The notes below the pieces were generated by a model. The model was not told the DNA's origin and ran no database searches. It saw only the letters and a program-made list of their open reading frames with translations. A stretch of DNA of 64,000 nucleotides from Desulfobacteraceae bacterium (lineage in GTDB: Bacteria; Desulfobacterota; Desulfobacteria; Desulfobacterales; JAABTS01): the NCBI GenBank assembly GCA_011389735.1, contig JAABTS010000002.1:21573-85572 (forward strand), read 5' to 3'. Each line of letters opens with the position of its first letter. Position 1 is the stretch's first letter. The translations under genes were made by a program, and so were the position numbers. Positions 35,037 through 43,618 of this stretch are shown here, piece by piece.

Positions 35037-35784
35037 GGCCCGCCGCCTTTTCCAGCTCGTCCGCGATCTGTTTCATGATGCTTCCGGCTCCGCCTTCGAT
35101 CAGGTAATCGCTGATCCGATTCGTGAGCGAGGTGGGTTCCGGGTTGATTTCGATAATTTTGGCGCCGTTTTCCCTGGCTATGACGGGCATGAAAGCGGCC
35201 GGCTGAACTATTGCGGATGTCCCGATCACCAGCATTAGATCGCATTGGGACGCCTCCACCTGAGACCGCGCCATTTCATTTTCCGGGATCGCTTCGCCGA
35301 AAAAGACGCAGTCAGGCCTTAAAATTCCAGTACATTCGCATGTTGGAGGAATTTGCGTCAGGTTGATCATGCCGGTTTCATAAGTTTTGCCGCATTTCAG
35401 GCAGAATTGCCTTGCGAATGTGCCGTGGAATTCGATTACATCGGCGACCCCGGCCGACTGATGCAATCCGTCCACGTTTTGAGTGATGACGGATTGAAGT
35501 TTTCCCAACTTCTGCATACGGTAGAGCGCGATGTGGGCGTCGTTAGGTTTCGCCGTATCGATTACGCCTTTCATTTCCCGGATCAGAATATCCCAGACTT
35601 TGGCCGGGTCGCGCATAAATGAATCGATATGCGCAAATTCCATGGGATCGAGTTTTTCCCACAATCCCCCTTTGCCTCGAAACGGCGGAATTCCGCTTTC
35701 AACGGAAATTCCGGCGCCGGTCAGAGCGACCACATGGTTCGCCGCCGTGATGTCATCTACGGCTCGTTTAATTAAATCAGTCAT
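35026..35784 (-). CDS. Sir2-family NAD-dependent protein deacylase
   Basis: A 252-residue sirtuin. The start at 35784 has TGAGG 7 bases upstream; a second ATG 12 bases earlier is less likely. NAD-binding motifs ALTGAGISVESGIPPFRG, ITQNVDGLHQSAG and the catalytic FHG (His) are present. The zinc module is CLKCG with CEC, and the C-terminus has VIGTSAIVQPAAFMP and IEINPEPT. It removes acetyl or other acyl groups from lysines with NAD as co-substrate. It is in an operon with a signalling cluster and the ASKHA gene. Confidence 0.92.
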   Translation of the reverse strand: MTDLIKRAVDDITAANHVVALTGAGISVESGIPPFRGKGGLWEKLDPMEFAHIDSFMRDPAKVWDILIREMKGVIDTAKPNDAHIALYRMQKLGKLQSVITQNVDGLHQSAGVADVIEFHGTFARQFCLKCGKTYETGMINLTQIPPTCECTGILRPDCVFFGEAIPENEMARSQVEASQCDLMLVIGTSAIVQPAAFMPVIARENGAKIIEINPEPTSLTNRISDYLIEGGAGSIMKQIADELEKAAGHAK

Positions 35785-35823
35785 GGTTAACCTCATTAGT
35801 TTGTCGTCAGGCGATACAATAAA

Positions 35824-36654
35824 TTATTCGCACATTTGTATCAATTCATGCGTGTACAGGCCCTCTTTTTCGTATATAACCAGAGGGGGTCCGATTTTGA
35901 GCCCCGGCCGGCCGCCCTTGACGCCTTCGGCGATGAGGAGTTCAGCCTCTGTATGCCGCCGGGAATGAATCATGCGAAGATATTTCGGTTCGATCCCGGT
36001 GTTTCGCATCATACAAATCAGGTCGGCCGCCCGTTCGGCCGGATAGATGATGAGAAACCGTCCGAATCTCCGAATCAATCTATGGGCCGCTGCCGTGATA
36101 TCCGCCAGTGTCGCCGCAAGCTCATGGCGCGCCACGGCTTTTTCCGAATCCGGATTGATCCGTCCGCTGCCGGCCTTTCGATAAGGCGGGTTGGCTACCG
36201 CCATGTCCACCCGGCCGGATACGGTCTTTTGAGTGGCCTGTTTTAAATCCATACGGATGATGTCGATATTTGCTTCCAGCCCGTTCAACCGGACGTTCTG
36301 TTCGGCCAGATCAGCAAGCGGGTCCTGGATTTCGATTCCGGCCACAGTGAGCCTCGGATTCCGGTGCGCCAGGATAATGGGTATGATTCCACATCCCGTT
36401 CCTAGATCGACTATGGTTTGCGCGTCACGAAGACCGGCCTCCCACGCCAGTATGACCGAGTCTATCGAAAACCGGTATCCGTTTCGCCGCTGGCGTATTT
36501 TAATTTTTCCTTGAAAGAAATCGCCGGTTGTGACGCCGGATGCGTTTGGCAAATCTTGATCCATAATCGATTCCGGAACCGGTTTTGCTGTTCGTTCGCC
36601 GGAGGGTTGTCTCAAATCCGGCGGCGTTCGATGTTTCGCCGCCGCAGAAATCAC
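35824..36654 (-). CDS. tRNA1(Val) adenine-N6 methyltransferase-like protein (TrmN6/YfiC family)
   Basis: A class I SAM methyltransferase. GKIKIRQRRNGYRFSIDSVI is the family N-terminus, IVDLGTGCGIIPIILAHRNP is motif I, VAGIEIQDPLADLA motif II, and MAVANPPYRKAGSGR the NPPY catalytic motif typical of N6-adenine enzymes. EAELLIAEGVKGGRPGLKI closes the fold. The first ATG overlaps the DUF721 gene by 4 bases; an internal ATG at 36564 would trim 30 poorly conserved residues. The probable substrate is A37 of tRNA, by family analogy. Confidence 0.88.
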   Translation of the reverse strand: MISAAAKHRTPPDLRQPSGERTAKPVPESIMDQDLPNASGVTTGDFFQGKIKIRQRRNGYRFSIDSVILAWEAGLRDAQTIVDLGTGCGIIPIILAHRNPRLTVAGIEIQDPLADLAEQNVRLNGLEANIDIIRMDLKQATQKTVSGRVDMAVANPPYRKAGSGRINPDSEKAVARHELAATLADITAAAHRLIRRFGRFLIIYPAERAADLICMMRNTGIEPKYLRMIHSRRHTEAELLIAEGVKGGRPGLKIGPPLVIYEKEGLYTHELIQMCE

Positions 36655-36977
36655 AAAGCCCCCACCTTGAAGATGATATCCCGGATTCTTTTTTTACCCA
36701 GGGCTTTATTGAGCTTATCAATCAGTTCCGCTTTACAGAAACTGAGATGATGTATCCAGGCTGAATTCGATACATAAACAATAAGGGCGTCATCCTTCAG
36801 CATATCGGGCCTGGTTTCGTCACAAATTGGGAATCCTACCGTTTGATCCCAGATTTCCCAGATTTGAACCACTTCACGATTTTTTTCAGGAATTACGGAC
36901 TTCAAGGTTTTTTGAACAAGCGCGCCGATTTCCGTAAAGTCGTGCTTTGAATACGGATTTGATGTCATCGGCGTCAC
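36651..36977 (-). CDS. DUF721 (DciA-like) protein
   Basis: A 108-residue protein with IWEIWDQTVGFPICDETRPD and LIVYVSNSAWIHHLSFCKAE followed by KRIRDIIFKVG, the KH-like DUF721 fold. Homologues called DciA load the replicative helicase DnaB in bacteria without DnaC. That function is plausible here but not testable from sequence. It overlaps both neighbours by 4 bases (ATGA). Confidence 0.82.
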   Translation of the reverse strand: MTPMTSNPYSKHDFTEIGALVQKTLKSVIPEKNREVVQIWEIWDQTVGFPICDETRPDMLKDDALIVYVSNSAWIHHLSFCKAELIDKLNKALGKKRIRDIIFKVGAL

Positions 36978-37339
36978 CCGACCAGTTCCCGGATCGCGCC
37001 GATCAATTCTTTCCGGTCGAACGGCTTGGCGAATGTCCGGGCGGCGCCGAGGCTATGGGCGATTTCCAGGTAATTGTCGGGACTGACCCGGCCTCCTCCG
37101 GATATGGCGATATATTTCATATTCGGATAGTCGCGGCGAAAATCCATAATGGTTTCAAATCCTTCTTTTTCCGGCATAACGATATCTATCACGGCGATAT
37201 CGAATCGTCCTTCCTTGAGTCTGTCCAACGCCTCGTTCCCGTTACCGGCTCCTACAACCTCATAGCCCGCGTTTTCGATAGACTCCTTGAGCATCTCTCT
37301 GAGCATTTCATCGTCGTCAATCAACAATACTCTCGGCAT
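36974..37339 (-). CDS. Single-domain response regulator
   Basis: A 121-residue CheY-like receiver. LLIDDDEMLREML holds the acidic pair, IAVIDIVMPEKEG the phospho-acceptor Asp, IAISGG the conserved Thr/Ser position and FAKPFDRKEL the conserved Lys-Pro. There is no output domain. It begins one base before the kinase stop region and probably acts as a phosphate shuttle or sink in the local relay. Confidence 0.92.
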   Translation of the reverse strand: MPRVLLIDDDEMLREMLKESIENAGYEVVGAGNGNEALDRLKEGRFDIAVIDIVMPEKEGFETIMDFRRDYPNMKYIAISGGGRVSPDNYLEIAHSLGAARTFAKPFDRKELIGAIRELVG

Positions 37340-39235
37340 TTATCTTTCCTTTCCATTGGTCCGATCCAAAATGTTACGCACCGCCCGATCGATATCTCTT
37401 TTTAACAACGGCTTTTTTAAGATGACATCGATACCGTTTTTTCCGGCCTTTTCATGTTCAATCCGCATCCCGAAACCGCTGCAAAGAATGACCGGCATAT
37501 CCGGCCGGATTTTTTTGAGCGCTTTCGCCAGTTGTATCCCGTTGAGATCCGGCATCACCAGATCTGTAATGACGGCATGGAAAGACTTTGGATCTTTTTC
37601 AAATAATTCGAGCGCCGTCAAGCTATTTTCCGCCGGAACCACAGAATAGCCCAATGATTCGAGCATCTCAACGCCCAACTGCACAAGATCGGGCTCATCG
37701 TCAACCAGTAAAATCCGTTCATCGCCCCCCTTGATTTCATAATTTTTTTCGATTTCAACCGCCGCCCGTTCATCGGGCTTAGGCAAATAGACATGAAACG
37801 TCGCACCCTGATCCTTTCGACTTTCAACGGTTATTTCGCCGCCAAGGCTCTTTACCGTTCCGTGAACTACCGCAAGTCCCATCCCGGAACCTTCTCCCTG
37901 CTGTTTGGTCGTAAAAAAAGGATCAAAGATCCGTTCCATCACGGATTGATCGATTCCCCGGCCCGTATCTCGAACCTGGATTTCAATATAATCCCTGGGT
38001 GTGTCTGGATCTCCGCTATGAATGAATGGGACCGGCGATGCGCTTTCTTTTACTTTGATTTCCAGTTCGCCGCCGTTGTCTTTCATGGCGTGGAGGGCGT
38101 TGGCGCACAGGTTCATGATAATGCGGTGAAGTTGAGTGGGGTTGGCCATAATAGTGACCGGCTCGTTTTCTCCCGGATGAACGATCGATATATTATCCGG
38201 TAGATTGGCTTGAAGGAGTTGAAGCACCTCTTTGACAATGCTGTTGACGGAGACCGGAATTTTTTCCTGTTCGTCCTGCCTGCTGAAGGCCAGAATTTGC
38301 TGCACCAAATCTTTGGCGCGGCGGCCCGCGGTCATCACCTGATTCAGATATCGGGATATCCGGGTGTCCCGACCGGCCGCTTCAATGGCCATATCGGCGT
38401 ACCCCATGATAGATCCCAGAATATTGTTGAAATCATGGGCGATTCCACCCGCAAGCGTCCCGATCGCCTGTAACCGCTGGGATTGCCTCAGCTTTTCTTC
38501 GTACTTGCGGGACGTTTCCCACGCCCGCTTTCTTTCGGCGATTTCCGCCTTTAACTGCTCGTTAGCCGTCTTCAATTCCGATGTTCTTTCGGCCACCAGA
38601 TCTTCGAGGTGATGCCGGTGCCGCTTCAGCTCGCTCTCGGATTCGGCCAGCCGTTCCACTTTATCCGCAAGCTCCTGATTGATGCTTCTGATAGTTTCGT
38701 ACAGATCGAAGCATTCGAGGGCGTTGGCGCTCTTGTTCAGCACCACGGACAGCAGGCCGAGCGATATTTCCTGAACATCTCCGGCGTTTTCCTGGAGAAG
38801 CCCGACAAACATCCCCCTGACCTTGATTACGGTCGTAATGACATGGAGCAGTAATTGAGAGCTGAAATCGTTGTTGTATACGATCACCGGCCGGTTTTCA
38901 TCGATAGCCCGGGCGAAAGTGCCTTCCTCAATCAGAAAATCGGTTTCACGCTGAAAAAAGTCTTTATAATTCGAGGGCTTACAATCAAAAAGAAAGAAAT
39001 CCGAATCGGTGTCGCGAATCAGAAAAAAAGCGGTGGCCTTGAAATGGATGAGCTTGATGAGGCGTTTTCTGGTTTCGAGCAGAATTTCCAGGGGTTCGTC
39101 CAGTTTGTTGATACTGTCCTGGAAATCTCCGAGCGACGAAGCCATTTCAACCGCATCATGAGTGAAACGGTTGATCTCTTCGAGATAAGCGATACGCTCT
39201 TCCAGGTGTTTGATTTGAATCGAGGCGTCAGTCAT
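37340..39235 (-). CDS. Hybrid sensor histidine kinase with GAF-like sensor and C-terminal receiver
   Basis: A 631-residue soluble kinase. A short coiled coil (HLEERIAYLEEINRFTHDAV) precedes a GAF-like sensor domain (about 50-190) and a second coiled coil. HisKA follows with IGTLAGGIAHDFNNILGSIM (phospho-His near residue 265), then HATPase_c (NLCANALHAMKDNGG, DTGRGIDQSVMERIFDPFF, GSGMGLAVVHG). The receiver near 510-625 has LLVDDEPDLVQLG, VITDLVMPDLNG and LKKPLLKRD. No membrane segment is seen, so it senses a cytoplasmic signal. It overlaps the HDOD gene by 8 bases. Confidence 0.92.
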   Translation of the reverse strand: MTDASIQIKHLEERIAYLEEINRFTHDAVEMASSLGDFQDSINKLDEPLEILLETRKRLIKLIHFKATAFFLIRDTDSDFFLFDCKPSNYKDFFQRETDFLIEEGTFARAIDENRPVIVYNNDFSSQLLLHVITTVIKVRGMFVGLLQENAGDVQEISLGLLSVVLNKSANALECFDLYETIRSINQELADKVERLAESESELKRHRHHLEDLVAERTSELKTANEQLKAEIAERKRAWETSRKYEEKLRQSQRLQAIGTLAGGIAHDFNNILGSIMGYADMAIEAAGRDTRISRYLNQVMTAGRRAKDLVQQILAFSRQDEQEKIPVSVNSIVKEVLQLLQANLPDNISIVHPGENEPVTIMANPTQLHRIIMNLCANALHAMKDNGGELEIKVKESASPVPFIHSGDPDTPRDYIEIQVRDTGRGIDQSVMERIFDPFFTTKQQGEGSGMGLAVVHGTVKSLGGEITVESRKDQGATFHVYLPKPDERAAVEIEKNYEIKGGDERILLVDDEPDLVQLGVEMLESLGYSVVPAENSLTALELFEKDPKSFHAVITDLVMPDLNGIQLAKALKKIRPDMPVILCSGFGMRIEHEKAGKNGIDVILKKPLLKRDIDRAVRNILDRTNGKER

Positions 39236-40484
39236 GGAAAAAGAACCTGATAATTTCGGCGAGCTGGCGGTCGATTTGCTTGATCACAGCGGGAAACACG
39301 CCCGGTGAAAGACCGGTCAAATCCCATGTGTTCGGATTGACGCTATGAACGAGTTTTTCTCCGCTCGATCCGGATTCGATCGCATTGACAATAATATCCG
39401 CTATGCAGATCAGAGCCGGTTCCATCGGCGTTTGAGCGGACATGGGCGTATGATGGTATGCTACCAGGTGTTCGATTGAAACCGGTAGTTTCCATCGTTT
39501 CAACAGGCTTCGCCCGATTTCCGTATGGCGAACTCCAAGGACGCATCGTTCCGCGTCATTCAAAAAAATTTCCTTTCTACGAGCTGTTGCAATGGCTTCA
39601 CGGCCGTAAATGGGAGCGAAATTGTAAATTATCAGGCGGCCGATATCATGGAGCAGTCCGCCGATGAACATCCGTTCCGAGTTGGGCATGTTTTTGCATC
39701 GGGCAAGGGTCCTTGCCGCTATGCCGCAACTGACGCTGTGTTTCCAAAACGATTCCATATTGATCAATTCGCCGGGGATATTTTTAAAGGTGTTGACGAT
39801 TTGCACGCCCAGCGCCAGCGCCGTGATTTGCTTGGCCCCCATCAGTATGACGGCCCGGGATATGTTGTCGATCTTGCTTGCAAAGCCGTAAAAGGCGCTG
39901 TTTACGATTCTCAGCACTCGGGCGCTAAGGCCGGTGTCCAGGCTGACGATATCCGCCACGTCCTTGCTGGAACTTCTCGGGTTGTTTATAACATTGGTGA
40001 GCCGGTGAAAAATCGTGGGAAGGGACGGAAGGTCGATATTGTTTAAAACCGGATCAGACAGCAAATTTCGGAGTTTTTCTTTTTGATTCGGAAACACGGA
40101 TGCGCCCGCCGGGATCTCAAATTCCCTCGCCATCCGGCTCTCGCTTTCGGTTCCCGATTTCAACGCCGTAGCTTTACGCCGTACGCAAAGACGGAAAAGC
40201 TCCGCGACCGGAGCGTAATCCAGGTCCGTCCCGGCGAATTTACGTTTCATGTATTGCTCGGCGGGAGCAAGGTACTTATCTTCAATGTCGGGCAAGGCGT
40301 CAACGGATTCATTCTCCGGGATATCAACGCTCACCTCCATGACCCCCCAGGCTTTCAGAATACGGATATGCCTGGAAGTCAACGGAACATCTTTTCCGAT
40401 CAAAAACCGGCCCCGCCTGTCATACACATTCGCCGCGGGCGCCATTCCCGGGATCACTTCATCGACATTTACGATTTTCGCCAT
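39228..40484 (-). CDS. HDOD-domain signalling protein
   Basis: The start at 40484 (MAKIVNVDEVIPGMAPAANV) has GGAAGA upstream and gives 418 residues. The N-terminal 60 residues resemble regions preceding HD-GYP domains. The HDOD domain (about 135-340) carries IDLPSLPTIFHRLTNVINNP, DTGLSARVLRIVNSAFYGF, IGGLLHDIGRLIIYNFAPIY and IEHLVAYHHTP. HDOD proteins usually lack phosphodiesterase activity and act in signalling of chemotaxis, motility or the cell cycle. It heads the seven-gene operon. Confidence 0.9.
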   Translation of the reverse strand: MAKIVNVDEVIPGMAPAANVYDRRGRFLIGKDVPLTSRHIRILKAWGVMEVSVDIPENESVDALPDIEDKYLAPAEQYMKRKFAGTDLDYAPVAELFRLCVRRKATALKSGTESESRMAREFEIPAGASVFPNQKEKLRNLLSDPVLNNIDLPSLPTIFHRLTNVINNPRSSSKDVADIVSLDTGLSARVLRIVNSAFYGFASKIDNISRAVILMGAKQITALALGVQIVNTFKNIPGELINMESFWKHSVSCGIAARTLARCKNMPNSERMFIGGLLHDIGRLIIYNFAPIYGREAIATARRKEIFLNDAERCVLGVRHTEIGRSLLKRWKLPVSIEHLVAYHHTPMSAQTPMEPALICIADIIVNAIESGSSGEKLVHSVNPNTWDLTGLSPGVFPAVIKQIDRQLAEIIRFFFHD

Positions 40485-40568
40485 AATCCGGTCTTCCAAA
40501 AAATTCCAGCAGTACAAAAACTTTTATTTACATTTGATACAGCCTGCTGAGAGGTAATATATGAGAAC

Positions 40569-40783
40569 CTGTAGTTTTTCAGGAATTAAATTTCACGAGG
40601 CGGCAGGCCCGGGATTGTTGCATTTTGCGTTGAATGCTAAATTATTTATGTTGAATGCTAAATTTTAAATGAGGGGGGGACTCACATTCCACATTCAACA
40701 TTCAACATTCAACATTCAACATAATATAATTCGGATATCCCCGGGCCGACAAAGCAGTGAAATTAATTATCTGAAAAGCTATA
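40569..40783. repeat. Family B element split by a TGTTRAA heptamer hairpin
   Basis: The left arm TTTTTCAGGAATTAAATTTC plus GGCGGCAGGCCCGGGATTG (40574-40617) and the right part GGATATCCCCGGGCCGAC to GAAATTAATTATCTGAAAAG (40733-40778) are two halves of one element. Between them (40629-40725) are heptamers TTGAATGCTAAAT facing CATTCAACATTCAACATT. The right end supplies the TAG stop of the downstream-oriented REC-REC-Hpt gene. Confidence 0.75.
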
Positions 40784-42044
40784 TCGATCCGCCAAAGGGT
40801 AAAACGGCGCTTCTAAGCCGCTCGATTTCGGCCTCCAGCTCCTTTAGTTTTTCATCAGCCTCGTCAAAAAGGCCGTGTTTTCCGATCTCTTCCAGTTCGA
40901 GGGCCGCCTGGGCCACTCTTTTTGCGGATAAATTGAGGCTCATGCCCTTCAGAGAATGGGCGCCGAACCGGATTTGATTACCGTTTTTGGACGCCACCCC
41001 CTCCCGTAACGCATTTAACGGCCCTTCGATATTGTCAAAGAAAAGTTTGATCAATTCTTTCACCAATTGTTCACGGCCGCCGGCGATCGCCAGTATGGTT
41101 TTCATGCTGAACACATCATCCCCGGAGTCTCCGGCGTCGTCCGCAACTTTTGCTTCAGGGCCGTTTTTGTCGATCACGGCTTCGATGGCCTTGAAAAGTT
41201 CCGAAGGCTTATAAGGTTTTTGGAGATATTCGTCCATCCCGGCCTGAAGGCAGCTTTCCCGGTCGGTGTCGGCCCCGAAAGCGGTCACGGCGATAATGGG
41301 AATATGACTTTCCTTTCCTTTTTCAAGAGACCTGATTCGCCGGGTGGCTTCCAGCCCGTCCATTTCAGGCATTTGAATATCCATGAGGATCAAATCATAC
41401 CCGCCCTTTTGATAGGCGTTCACCGCCTTTTTACCGTTATCGACCACCCTGACCGAATGCCCTCTCATTTCCAGGATAGATATAGCCACCTTTTTATTGA
41501 ATGGGTTGTCTTCGGCCATCAGGATCGATAATTCTTTTTGCGAAGGCTTTAATTCGGGCCGAGGCTCGTCTTCCGGAATTGACGGGAGAGGCTCGGAGGT
41601 CTCGGTTTGAAAGGCGTCCCTGCATTCAGTATCCCCCGTTTCATTGTCCAGGGCCGAAGGGAATTTTAAATATTTTTTCAGAATCGCATCGACGATTTTG
41701 AAATAGTTTCCGACGGGATCTTTGATGACATAATGAGAGGCTCCCAGATCGATCGCCCGGGCCGCCGCATCCTCCTGGCCCCTCGCAGCCATGAACAGCA
41801 AAGGCGCGCTGACATTGCGGAGTAAAAGCGTTTCCACGAATTCAACACCGGTCATATCTTCGATTTTTTGATCGACAAGGATCAGGTCGCAGTTTTTCAG
41901 ATCGGACGATTTTATTGCCGCCGAGCCGGATTCAAACTGTTTTAAATCGATTCCGGCGATGGTTTCGGAGATGTGAAACACCACCTCCCTGGGCGTTCCG
42001 ACAAACAGCATTTGGCTTTTTTCCTGGTTGAATCCGAGCGTCAT
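40779..42044 (-). CDS. REC-REC-Hpt phosphorelay protein
   Basis: A 421-residue protein. An N-terminal receiver (about 10-120) has LILVDQKIEDMTG and the switch region APLLFMAARGQ. After an acidic linker, a second receiver (175-295) has ILMAEDNPFNKKVA, LILMDIQMPEMDG and DEYLQKPYKPSEL. The C-terminal Hpt domain has FGAHSLKGMSLNLSA with the phospho-His. It can pass phosphate onward from the hybrid kinase encoded in the adjacent operon. The stop codon TAG is formed by the edge of a family B repeat. Confidence 0.9.
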   Translation of the reverse strand: MTLGFNQEKSQMLFVGTPREVVFHISETIAGIDLKQFESGSAAIKSSDLKNCDLILVDQKIEDMTGVEFVETLLLRNVSAPLLFMAARGQEDAAARAIDLGASHYVIKDPVGNYFKIVDAILKKYLKFPSALDNETGDTECRDAFQTETSEPLPSIPEDEPRPELKPSQKELSILMAEDNPFNKKVAISILEMRGHSVRVVDNGKKAVNAYQKGGYDLILMDIQMPEMDGLEATRRIRSLEKGKESHIPIIAVTAFGADTDRESCLQAGMDEYLQKPYKPSELFKAIEAVIDKNGPEAKVADDAGDSGDDVFSMKTILAIAGGREQLVKELIKLFFDNIEGPLNALREGVASKNGNQIRFGAHSLKGMSLNLSAKRVAQAALELEEIGKHGLFDEADEKLKELEAEIERLRSAVLPFGGSI

Positions 42045-42062
42045 TCAGCCTCCCTTGATTAC

Positions 42063-42169
42063 TATAGCCTTCCGGAATTCAAATTTCATTGTATTTTCGG
42101 CCCGTGATGCAAGAATATTATGATCCCGGGCCCGTCGCCTTGTGAAATTCAATTTCTGAAAACCGTATA
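42063..42169. mobile_element. Family B palindromic element
   Basis: TATAGCCTTCCGGAATTCAA to TTCAATTTCTGAAAACCGTA, with inverted arms of about 25 bases flanked by TA on both sides. Centre: ATGATCCCGGGCCCGTCGCC. It lies directly upstream of the REC-REC-Hpt gene. Confidence 0.75.
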
Positions 42170-42187
42170 ACTCTTTTCAAATATTTT

Positions 42188-42438
42188 ATTTGGGTTTAGT
42201 TCAAAAACCTGCCGCTTATATCTCAAAATATACCACGAAATACACGAAATACACGAAAAATGTTTATGAAATTTTTTTCGTGTTTTTCGTGGTTCTTTAT
42301 AAGTCGGCCGAAATTGGAGCCAAACACTTTTATAGCTTTTCAGATAATTGATCTATCTGCGTTGCCGGCATGGGACATATTAACAGTATGATCCCGGGCC
42401 TGCCGCGTTGTTAAATAGAATATCTGAAAAACCCGTAG
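42188..42438. mobile_element. Family C element followed by a family B element
   Basis: Family C, 42188-42328: TTTGGGTTTAGTTC at the left, TTGGAGCCAAACAC at the right, and an inner inverted pair ACCACGAAATACACGAAA / TTTTTCGTGGT. Family B, 42330-42438: TATAGCTTTTCAGATAATTG to GAATATCTGAAAAACCCGTA with a diverged centre. No gene was recognised between 42045 and 43068. Confidence 0.7.
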
Positions 42439-42493
42439 TCGTTTTCCCAACCGGTTCGTCATGAATAATATAAGAACCGATACAATGTCAATA

Positions 42494-42683
42494 CTATAGC
42501 ATTCCGGAAATAAAATTTCACTGTGTTGTCGGCCCAGGATAGAAGAGTATGATCAATGGTTTGCCGCTTTGTGAATTATAGTCTTCCAGAAATTAAATTT
42601 CACTGCGTTGTCGGCCTGGGATATACGAATAATATTATCCCAGGCCTGCCGCCTTGTGAAATTTAATTTCTGAAAACCTATAG
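42494..42683. mobile_element. Two adjoining family B elements sharing a TATAG junction
   Basis: The first, 42494-42580, lacks its right arm and ends TTTGTGAATTATAG. The second, 42577-42683, is one of the best preserved copies: TATAGTCTTCCAGAAATTAA to TTAATTTCTGAAAACCTATA around GATATACGAATAATATTATC and CCAGGCCTGCCGCC. Confidence 0.75.
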
Positions 42684-42830
42684 TGGCTGAACGAAAACCT
42701 TCTCACGCTCCAAGGGAATTTGCAATCCTCGTTGGCCACGCGAGTGGACACGCGGGTTACAAACCCGCTTAGAGCCGTATTTTGAGGCTTTTCGTTCAGG
42801 CGCGAATTATAATTTATGAAAACCTGTACT
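42684..42830. mobile_element. Full-length family A element abutting a family B right arm
   Basis: Left end TGGCTGAACGAAAACC, right end GGCTTTTCGTTCAGGCG, inverted. The core has GCAATCC/GGGTTACAAACCC palindromes as in the copies at 4189 and 6586. Immediately after it (42804-42830) AATTATAATTTATGAAAACC is a family B right arm, suggesting insertion of A into a B copy. Confidence 0.75.
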
Positions 42831-42956
42831 CATTTCCCCCATGACCAAAATCGATTCCAATTGTAAGATGACCTGAAAATTTTTATACACGCTTGACTAT
42901 CAGGCGTTGATGCTCATGGGCCGTAGTAGGGTATTCCCACCGGTGAATACCGGTTC

Positions 42957-42992
42957 CGCCCTATTGATTTAACAACGGCTGATATTGTATGA
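42957..42992 (+). promoter_or_regulatory. Possible promoter upstream of the small-gene pair
   Basis: GCCCTATTGATT resembles the CCCTATTGACG -35 region seen at 12478 and 20443, but the -10 candidate GTATGA, 17 bases on, is poor. The upstream GTATTCCCACC also resembles TAATTTCCACC at 12450. Confidence 0.25.
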
Positions 42993-43068
42993 ATCTGGAA
43001 AATATCAATTAAATTCGGTTCGGATATTAACTTCCTGAATCCACCTCCAATCCCAAAAGGAAATACCT

Positions 43069-43290
43069 ATGAATGATGAAAACAGCACCAGTATTTTGAC
43101 AGACAGGGCGTCGGATAAAATGACAATCGAGTTTCAGAGTTCATCCGATCTTTTAAAAGAAGGCATTATCCCGTTTCCGATCAAAAAAGTGGAAATCCAA
43201 ATGAGCGATCCGGAGTACGTGAATTCCGTGCTAACGTTTTATGAAAATTTGATCCGGGAATTCTGGTGTAAAGGTAAGTTGAAGACCTGA
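43069..43290 (+). CDS. Small protein of unknown function
   Basis: A 73-residue protein with AAAAGGAAA placed 8 bases before the ATG. The sequence (MTIEFQSSSDLLKEGIIPFP, KKVEIQMSDPEYVNSVLTFY) has no Cys pair, membrane segment or familiar motif. It is acidic at the start and likely mixed alpha/beta. It is separated by about 100 bases from a small DNA-binding gene in the same direction. No function is proposed. Confidence 0.55.
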   Translation: MNDENSTSILTDRASDKMTIEFQSSSDLLKEGIIPFPIKKVEIQMSDPEYVNSVLTFYENLIREFWCKGKLKT

Positions 43291-43386
43291 AGATCTGCTT
43301 TGTTTTTATGCCCTGGCGGCGTCGGATCATCGCGCGAGCAAGGGATTCACGGGACTGGTTTGTCCGCCAAACAAAAGGAGGGCAAT

Positions 43387-43584
43387 ATGGAAAAGAGAAT
43401 GTACAGCCTTAAAGACTTAAGCGAGGCCCTGGAAATCAATGTTCGATTTTTAAGAGACTATATCAAACAGGGGAGGCTTCGAGCGTCCAAGATAGGCCGT
43501 TCGTATTGGGTAAGCCATCAGGCCCTGGAAAGCTTTCTCGACCAGAATGTAGTCATTTCCAGTTTCGGTATCGGCAAAGGCTGA
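43387..43584 (+). CDS. Small helix-turn-helix protein (MerR/excisionase HTH_17 type)
   Basis: A 65-residue protein preceded by AAAAGGAGGGC. MYSLKDLSEALEINVRFLRD and YIKQGRLRASKIGRSYWVS form the winged-helix HTH_17 module common in excisionases and small plasmid or phage regulators. LESFLDQN is the usual last helix. It could be a relic of an integrative element or a local regulator. No integrase is visible. Confidence 0.82.
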   Translation: MEKRMYSLKDLSEALEINVRFLRDYIKQGRLRASKIGRSYWVSHQALESFLDQNVVISSFGIGKG

Positions 43585-43618
43585 GGCGACGGTCATTCAT
43601 TCCTTTTGTTTTTTTCCT

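Noticed and set aside
43300..43386. Longer N-terminus for the small helix-turn-helix gene
   Set aside because: A strong AAAAGGAGGGC site precedes the ATG at 43387, and the upstream residues match nothing in the family.
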